DNA from: Buxus sempervirens
Lineage: Eukaryota; Streptophyta; Magnoliopsida; Buxales; Buxaceae
Reading direction: 5' to 3'
DNA: 64,000 nt
Assembly: GCA_947561395.2 (NCBI GenBank)
Contig: OX387187.1
Location: forward strand, 39,475,829 to 39,539,828
Shown here: piece by piece, positions 57,301 to 64,000 of the stretch
How positions within the stretch are numbered: position 1 is the stretch's first letter
Layout of the letters: each line of letters opens with the position of its first letter
The notes under the pieces: generated by a model
Databases searched by the model: none
Told to the model about the DNA's origin: nothing
The model's input: the letters and a program-made list of their open reading frames with translations, nothing else
Made by a program: the position numbers and the translations under genes

Positions 57301-59285
57301 GTCCAAACATGAACAAAACCTGGCATTTGTTACAGTCAAATCTAATTTCTACATGATCATAAACACGATGAAAAACATGATATTTTGAAAGGCTACTTAC
57401 CTCTTGTTTGCTGGAGTTCGACTTCTGCAAAAACAGCAGTGAAACCCGATGTTTCCCACTACCAGAAATCCTCACAAACTGGTTTACAAATCTGGGTTTT
57501 TCTTTTGAACGAAATCCACTCTCTAATCTGAATAGGACGCCCACTCTCCAACAGCACCAATGTTTCTTCTTTCTTCTCCAACAGCAATCCTCTCCACTCA
57601 CCTCAACTCCCAGATCTAATTTGCATCTTTTTTTTCTTCTCTAACGGTGGAGTTTATTGCATCCGTTTTGCCTTCTCTAATTTGCAAAGGTTACGACCAG
57701 CAAAAACCCATACGTTAAAAAAAAACTGTTTGTCTTCAAATTTTTATCAAGTGTAGTGTCCTACCACTATATCACCTACACCAACAGCCTATCATCCCTT
57801 AATAATTTATTTAGCCACTTAAATGCAATATCAACACCATCTAAATAGCTAACAAAAATTATTAATTAAAACTTATTACATACTGAAATTATATCCTAAC
57901 TTTACTTAAATCTATTTAATTCATCTTACATTATCTATTTAAATATTACAATTATAATATAAGAATCATTCACTTTAATTCACCTAAGCTGACCTTTATG
58001 AAATTCCTAACTTGTCCTTGCGACACAACTACTTGAATTATCCCACATTATTTATTTTTAATAATATTAACAAATTCCTTATATTAGGCTAATAAAAATC
58101 CGGGGTCTTACAGATCCATAACCAGCTATGCCCACTAGACTCCAAAATTCCCTAAAATATAATATTTCTATAAGGATTGGTGTCTAGCGGCATATAAAGG
58201 TTAAATCTGTCAATTACTTCAATATTCGGTCATCTGAGTTCTGAATTCTCTTTATAAAGTTTTCTGGTTTATAGTGTCATTTAGAAGATGTTCTAGTAAT
58301 TAAATACTAGTTAGGTTTTCTAAAAACTAGGTTTCTCCATTTCTTTCAAAGTTTGGTAACTAATGTCCTAAATATCTTCCAAATTTATTTTTCTGTAAAA
58401 CAGGGAATTAGATAATTTATTTTAGTCTTAAAACATCTTATTTAATCATTAAAATTGTCTAAAAATAGTTTGGAATTGACTCAGGGTGTGAAATTACGAA
58501 AATCTGCAAAATCTGAACAGAGTGCCTAGGATCGCTCAGGATCGCCCCAGCGGTCTGTGTTCGGCGGTAGTTCAAAATCAAACGCTGACGGTATGTCTTC
58601 CAGCGGTCTACAGTTTATAACTAGCGCCGATGATCGCCGACGATCGCCGAGCACAGTCGAGGTCGGCGGTCGTTCGAAAACAAACAGAATCAGTTCCAAA
58701 ACGTGATTTTTCTCGTCTAAACTCATTCTAACATATTTATAACATGATTATCTAACTATATACATCATCACATATCATAAAAACATGCTTTTGCGATTAA
58801 ACGAATGCAAATCCAAATCAATCGAAAAAACAGTGTCACCTACCTCTTTCGTGCGTATTTCTCCTTCTCTTCTCTAAACAGTGATACTCACGACCGCGAG
58901 TACTCCCTTGGTGATGAAAAACGAAGCCAACAGCCTTCCTTCTTCCTCTTCTTCTCTTCCTCCTCAATCGTTCACGGTCGTTCAAGCTTGTTGCTTGCGG
59001 CTGTCGAATACAAGCGAAATACTAAACGTGTATGATTTAGGTTATTAAACTAATATTTATACTCATTGATCCCATGTAGCGCACATGCAATCTTTTCTAT
59101 ACACACTGCCCAATCAGAACACATACCTCGATATCTCATGATCGAACGGTCAAATCTGCGTCTAATTCTGGATCTGCACTAATTAGATCATCCCTACAAT
59201 AATAAAATATTTCCATCAATTATAACTCTCAATAATATTATTTATTAATTTAATTTATTATTTAAGGAAAATTTGGGGTTTTACA
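54346..59285 (-). repeat. 5' LTR of the Tekay-like element, split by an alpha LTR
   Basis: Plus-strand TGTAACGCCCAGAACCCGGG at 54346 to TTTGGGGTTTTACA at 59285. Without the nested solo LTR and its duplication it is about 2226 bp. Compared with the other LTR it lacks about 120 bp near 54700. Confidence 0.92.
55404..58112 (-). mobile_element. Solo LTR, family alpha, copy 3
   Basis: TGTAACGCCCCGGAACTGGG at 55404 to CGGGGTCTTACA at 58112 (2709 bp), with a perfect duplication GATCC (55399-55403 and 58113-58117). The undisturbed site can be read at 47515-47525 in the sister LTR (TATGGATCCATAACC). The hairpin block and GTGGATCCAC motif are at 55860-56040. Confidence 0.95.
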
Positions 59286-59702
59286 ACATCTATTTGAAGA
59301 AGCATATAAATTTTACAACACTTATGCAGCACACAAGGGCTTCAGTATTCGAAAGAGTTGGAGATGTAAAAGTCAGAAAGATGGTAAGGAGTTGTCTAGG
59401 AAGTTTTGTTGCTATAAAGAAGGGAAGAAGGGAACAGACAAACGGGATAAAGATGTGAAGAACCCTAGAAAGGAAACACGTACGGGTTGTTTGGCACACA
59501 TGAGTGTGAAAGCTAAAGACAATGGCATGTATTTTATACTGAGCTTTGAAGACGAGCATAATCACAAGGTTGTTACCCCAGTAAGGCCCACATGCTACCG
59601 TCACAGAGGAAAGTTATAGAGGCGCAATTAGCAGAAATTCTATTAGCCAAAAGCAGTGGCATACGACCAAAGCATGCTTTTGAGTTCATGGGTAGAGAAG
59701 CC
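59286..59702 (+). pseudogene. FAR1/FRS-like gene, part 2, truncated by a beta-type LTR
   Basis: It continues the FAR1 DNA-binding domain after the Tekay insertion: FEEAYKFYNTYAAHKGFSIR, then RTGCLAHMSVKAKDNGMYFI and EDEHNHKVVTP, with the Cys and HNH residues of the WRKY-like zinc fold present. Joining to part 1 would be out of frame by one base, and a second shift lies near 59575-59585, after which PSQRKVIEAQ and GIRPKHAFEFMGREA follow. The sequence stops at 59702, where an LTR starts. The later MULE-transposase and SWIM parts are absent from the window. It could be a host FRS gene or a MULE transposase; the domain start alone cannot decide. Confidence 0.78.
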
Positions 59703-60518
59703 TGTAACGCCCTGGATTCGTGTTGTTCAATAAAGGTATAACACGTCTCACGGAGTATTAGGTAAGGATCTTAATTAATTATGATCGCTAGATAATCACC
59801 TAAACTAAACCATATCAGAGTGCACAAACATTTATTATCTAAGAATTCAATATTTAGCTTTATTAAAATCAAATGATTTAACCTCGAACTACTTTATTAC
59901 ACTTCCAACATTCAAATAAATCAAAAGTCCAATTCAAAAGAACCTACAAGTCTATGGAATGTAATAGTAATCTTCCTCCCTATATGTCTCAGTCAGATCT
60001 ACCCCAATAGTCGTCTCACCTCGAGTATCTGAAAACAAAACAAAAACAAAAGAGTGAGATATGAATATCTTAGCGAGTAGCATATGCATGCAGAAATAGT
60101 TAACAACAGTTCAAAGTTATGCATCGATGAATAACCATTACGATTAAACCAACCAAGACAATTTCCAAGTGTAAATCCAAAACCAAAATTATTATCAAAT
60201 CATATTCAACCCAATACCAACAACACATCGAGTGGTCAATGTCATGATTATTGTTAAGTTGATTAATTAACATGCCAAGTAGACACTCCACACCTCCATG
60301 TACACAGTTCCGGCCTACTCAGGGTTTCGGAACTCTGAAATGACGGCCTACTCAAGGTTTGGTCATCCAATGTCGGCCTACTCCCCGGGTGTAAGCACCT
60401 CATTTTTGCGCTCCCAAAAAAAAAACCAAAAATGCAAACCCTGGACAGAAAGTCAAACCCTAAGGGGTGAAAAGTTGACTTTTTGATCAAGTGAAAATTG
60501 GCCATCCCGCTTTATGTC

Positions 60519-60960
60519 ATTGGGTAGAGAATCTCGACACGGTTCCAACGCAACTGAGTTTGCAGGAATCGGGGTCCGGATGAAGGTTCTGCGGGCGGTC
60601 AAACCTTAGCAGAGCCAAAAGTTGACTTTCTGCTAAAATTCGATCCGGAGGCCTACCCCTAGGTCATTGGATAGAGAATCTCGACACGGTTCCAACGCAA
60701 CTGAGTTTGCAGGAATTGGGTTCGGATGAAGGTTCTGCGGGCGGTCAAACCTTAGCAGAGCCAAAAGTTGACTTTCTGCTAAAATCCGATCCGGAGGCCT
60801 ACCCCTAGGTCATTGTATAGAGAATCTCGACACGGTTCCAACGCAACTGAGTTTACAGGAATCGGGGTCCGGATAAAGGTTCTGCGGGCAGTCAAACTCG
60901 AGCAGAGCCAAAAGTTGACTTTCTGCTAAAATCTGATCCGGAGGCCTACCCCTAGGTCAT
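60519..60960 (+). repeat. 146-147 bp tandem repeat in gamma copy 3, 3 units
   Basis: CATTGG/CATTGT-TAGAGAATCTCGAC recurs at 60519, 60665 and 60811, with the next unit edge at 60958. Spacings are 146, 146 and 147. It is the inverted equivalent of the array at 17950-18560. Confidence 0.9.
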
Positions 60961-61073
60961 GGGATGGAAGGCTCCGATACGATTCTAATGAAACTAAGTT
61001 TGCCCAGATCGGAGTCCGGATGAGGAAAATATGAGCTGACAAAATTCTCAAGCAGCAAAACCGGCAATCTGCA

Positions 61074-61346
61074 CACGTGGAAAAAAGCTGCACACGTGGC
61101 GAGTTGCGCAGGAAAATATCTCGGGGATCAAATCCGTAAATATCCAAACATTCGAAATATCCTAGGGACTAAATCTGTAAAAATCCGAGAATATCGGATT
61201 AAACCAAAAATTGGCAGGGACTAAATCCGAATTTTTTAGATTTTTACGTCCGGCGAGCGTCGGCATTAAATGATTTTCATCATTATGGCGCTCGCGCGGA
61301 CGTGGCAAGCAAGTGGGCGCCCCCTTTTGTTTTTTCCTTATATAAG
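61074..61346 (+). promoter_or_regulatory. Gamma copy 3 promoter: G-boxes, hairpin, TATA
   Basis: Two CACGTG motifs (61074-61079, 61093-61098) lie in a direct repeat CTGCACACGTGG. A GC-rich inverted repeat follows (arms about 61247-61265 and 61285-61302, with ACGTCCGGCGAGCG pairing to CGCTCGCGCGGACG with mismatches). TATATAAG at 61339-61346 is the TATA box. Confidence 0.55.
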
Positions 61347-64000
61347 CCGCGCGAAATCTCGCGCAAGAGGGTTGGAAGATTTTGAAAAAAAGCTAAGTGT
61401 TGGAAAAAATTTCGGGGAGAGGTTTTTTAGGTTAGAAAATCTCAGTTGAAAATTTTGAAGGTGCAGTGCCCAAGATTCTTCCCCATCCGAGCCCTACCTG
61501 TCTCGCTCACTTTTGCCACCCCAAGCCCCCCACCTTGATCCGACACTCCCCTGTTCTTGCTCCTCCTTCACTCCCACACAAACTAGCGGAGGCCGGTTGC
61601 TGTTGGAACACGAAGGAAGGGGCTCCAGCTCTTGCTTCGTTGCAAGGAGAAGCCCAAACAACTCAAGCAGGTCTTAGGATCCCCAGGTATTATTACCCAC
61701 CATGCTTGATATACATATATTGAAATGAAATGAGAAGTTTCTAATAAGTTTGCTAAGCTTGTTTTCGTCCCTGGGCACGTGTCTGTTCCCATGGTAGTTT
61801 AATATGCACTTGCTTCACTTTGCCGTATGGAGGGTCTCTAAGTGAGGAAGAGATCCACCGGGAGCTTAAGGTATGTTGAGAGAGAGTTCCCCACAAACTA
61901 TTCGGGCATGCTTAATGCTATGGCCGGGCCTGTTTTCGTTGCTTTAAAAGGGAGTTTGTTCCCTCATGTTAAGTGATCCATTGTATCCCTGTAAACCCCC
62001 CCTCCTCATTCCCTTCTTCGGATGTTAGTATGCCGGCTTGAAGGTCCAGTCGGGGGAGGAAAGTGCATGTAATGTCTGCATGCTGTTTTTTTGTTTTTAT
62101 TATGCTGAACTTGCTAACATGCTATTTGCTGCTTGTGCACCCTTGAGCATGCTCCCATCACCCCCTTTTTTTAAGCTGTTAATGCATCTGTACCTGTTTC
62201 TTTATCGGGTTTGTTTTTTCTTCTTCTTTTAAGAGATTTTGGGTTGTAGGATGAAGCATGAAGCATGTTTAGATTAATTTGAATGCCAGTTTAAGTGTCT
62301 TCTGGGGGGTGGCCGAAGCCCTGGGAGGGCTTACAGAGCCTAAAAAACGAGTTACAGAGCTTAAAATCAGCTAAGAAATGGAGTTTGAAAGAAAACCGAG
62401 AGCATCGAGTGTCCGCTGAGTTCGCGCGAAGCTCGCGCGTACCCTTCGCGCGAACCTCGCGCCCACTTCATTTTTTTGTGTGTTTTTTTTTTTTCGCTGT
62501 TTTCGGTCCGCCCATTTCGTGCCGACCTCGCGCCTACTACCTGAGGTTGGCGCCAACCCCTAAAACATGCCAAATTGATATATTTTTGAAAAATTCCAAA
62601 ATGAGCCAGTTTTTTTTCTCTGACAGAGTGGCTATTTTGTGTTTTTTTCTGTGATTATTGCTAAATGTGAATGATATTTCCGAACCAAACCGGATAAACC
62701 GAAAGGGTTTCTGGGCCACTCGGAAACCCAACATGGGACTTGGACTCTCGGTCCAACTTGACTTCCAATGGGCCTTCCAACGGGGCCCACAAAGCCCAAT
62801 AAACACCAAAGCATGCCATTAAAATAACTTAAGTAAAATGAACAATTTGAACCGGGTGGCCCAAACCCAATGCGGCCCACCCGAGCCTTGTTATGTGAAA
62901 TTGATGCGTGAATTGCGTGGTTTGGCCGAGACCAAGGGCAAGGGCCTACCGGGCCCGCCAAAGCCCACCAACCAAACCAAGGAAGGGTGCAAACCCTAAC
63001 TTCTGGTAACTTGGGCTTACAAGCCCAGATTTGGACTACGGGCCCCAAGCCCAGTGTCCAACTCACTTTGGCAGATTAAAAAGATAAATCCAACAAAAAT
63101 ACTTGGCCACCATGTGGGCCCACCTTAGGGGCCCACAAACCAGTCCGGCCCACTTGTGCATGAAAAAACACTTAATCTTCAAATCTAAACTTAAAGTAAA
63201 ATCAATTGAACTAACCAAAGCCCAAAGGACCTCTCAGGATAGACTGAGGTCCACAAGGGTACACGGGCTTCACTAAGCCCACCAAGGATACCGTGGGCCT
63301 TCCAACAGGGCCCACCCAACCAGACCCAGATCACCTAATTAAACAAGATAAAAGCAATTAAAGGAACCCACACCACTCAGGTGGTCCCGCCAGACTTAAC
63401 CAAACTGCATATCGGATTAGGAATCGGGTGAGACCAATGGAAGTTGACTCAAACCAGGGAACCCACGGGACCCGTCATCCGACGGGGTGGACCGGGGTGT
63501 ATACGAACTTCCCCGGACCACAACCGAGAACAGACTTAGAATCTCAAGCCGCAGACCAAAAGCCCTAATAGACAGGATTAGGCACCCAGGTGTCCGCCTG
63601 CACCCCATCAGGCGGTGGCGACTCCGAATTACCACGTGCCGCGTTTCCGACGCGCGCACACCGGGTTTCGGCATTGACAACTAGGCCTACTCAGGGTTTC
63701 TGGCTACTCTACACCGGTCGTGGCAACACACAAAGCCATGCAATTACACCAAACAACAATACCATCACATTACTAAGCTTAAGCATGGATCCAGGACAAG
63801 CTAAACCAAAACAGAAAACCATCATATAAACTCAACTCTGGCATCACATTAAATCAACATGTTCATCATCATGTATAACACAACACAGCTCAACACAGGT
63901 CACCCTGGACCAGAACAATACCTCATATACTTTCAGTAAATACTCCAATTCCAGAACACAAGACTATTGGTAATAAAACCCATTTACTCACACCAAGATA

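Larger units (their letters stand above)
46327..59285 (-). mobile_element. Chromodomain Ty3/gypsy element (Tekay/Del-like), full structure
   Basis: Two LTRs, a primer site, a polypurine tract and gag-pol are all present. The element is flanked by a perfect duplication ACATC (46322-46326 and 59286-59290). The chromodomain-like tail after integrase assigns it to chromoviruses, and the LTR size (about 2.3 kb) fits Tekay. It is non-autonomous: pol is cut by a CACTA-type fragment (about 51545-52424), the 5' LTR is cut by an alpha solo LTR (55404-58112), and there are many stops. By eye the LTRs differ at about 15 positions in their first 215 bases, mostly C/T and G/A transitions. Confidence 0.93.
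60390..63660 (+). mobile_element. Solo LTR, family gamma, copy 3
   Basis: TGTAAGCACCTCATTTTTGC at 60390 to GACGCGCGCACA at 63660 (3271 bp), with a perfect duplication CCGGG (60385-60389 and 63661-63665). It is the cleanest gamma copy and defines the family ends. From the left it holds 146-147 bp tandem units, two G-boxes, a hairpin, a TATA box and a GGGCC-rich 3' third. ORFs inside are not supported as genes. Confidence 0.95.
59703..64000 (-). mobile_element. Beta-related LTR, copy 2, split by gamma copy 3, runs off window
   Basis: It begins TGTAACGCCCTGGATTCG at 59703 inside the FAR1-like sequence (flank AAGCC). It shares with beta copy 1, inverted, the GAGTGAGATATGAATATCT segment (60050-60075), the CTCCACACCTCCATGTACA segment and the GGCCTACTCAGGGTTTC repeats (60311-60389, 63666-63703). 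It resumes after gamma copy 3 at 63666 and is still running at 64000, so whether it is solo is unknown. Confidence 0.8.

Noticed and set aside
46327..59285. Endogenous plant pararetrovirus
   Set aside because: LTRs, an iMet-type primer site, a polypurine tract, a DDE integrase and a chromodomain are present, and no movement-protein region was seen, so it is an LTR retrotransposon.
61466..61723. 85-codon Pro/Leu-rich ORF in gamma copy 3
   Set aside because: It lies in the LTR downstream of the TATA box, and the inverted equivalent in copy 2 (17234-17557) is not conserved as a protein.

Overview
The window is nuclear DNA from a seed plant with a retrotransposon-rich genome. The evidence is an intron-containing expansin-like B gene, fragments of a plant-type USB1 and a FAR1/FRS-like gene, and deeply nested Ty3/gypsy elements with plant-type LTRs and a tRNA-iMet-like primer site. 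The species cannot be named from sequence alone. No rRNA or tRNA genes, CRISPR arrays or bacterial operons were seen. Only one gene looks intact: an expansin-like B gene at 41284-42518 (+, five exons, 252 aa).

Left part (about 1-26757). An old Tat-lineage Ty3/gypsy element lies on the minus strand. Its 5' LTR is at 25147-26757, followed leftwards by a leader with 75-bp tandem repeats, gag, protease, RT, RNase H, a second (archaeal-type) RNase H and integrase. A plus-strand DUF7745/plant-mobile-domain ORF (3140-4752) sits beyond integrase, where Tat elements can carry antisense ORFs. The coding parts carry many stops and frameshifts. Two solo LTRs of a second family, here called gamma (7943-13981 and 14805-18683), interrupt its RNase H and RT in opposite orientations. 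The first gamma copy is itself split by a solo LTR of family alpha (8804-11784). Another LTR's 3' end occupies 1-1984, followed by the last exon of an unidentified plus-strand gene.

Middle part (26758-46326). Low-coding AT-rich DNA is punctuated by solo LTRs: alpha at 29111-32839 (-), beta at 33669-36036 (+), a 201-bp copia-type LTR at 38462-38662, and a TRIM-like LTR at 38972-39118. The expansin-like gene follows. Then come a truncated USB1-like fragment (43926-44360, -), an odd GGTACC-rich degenerate repeat field (45070-45620), and the first half of a FAR1-like pseudogene.

Right part (46327-64000). A chromodomain-bearing Ty3/gypsy element (Tekay/Del-like, -) spans 46327-59285 with matching 5-bp target duplications and splits the FAR1-like gene. 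A left-truncated CACTA-type fragment with an array of GC-rich palindromes interrupts its pol, and an alpha solo LTR (55404-58112) sits inside its 5' LTR. The FAR1-like sequence is cut again at 59703 by a beta-related LTR, itself split by a third gamma solo LTR (60390-63660). Target-site duplications give the relative order of most insertions. At least eight insertions are solo LTRs, pointing to strong LTR-LTR recombination. Gamma LTRs share an unusual upstream layout: tandem units of 146-147 bp, G-box motifs, a GC-rich hairpin and then a TATA box.
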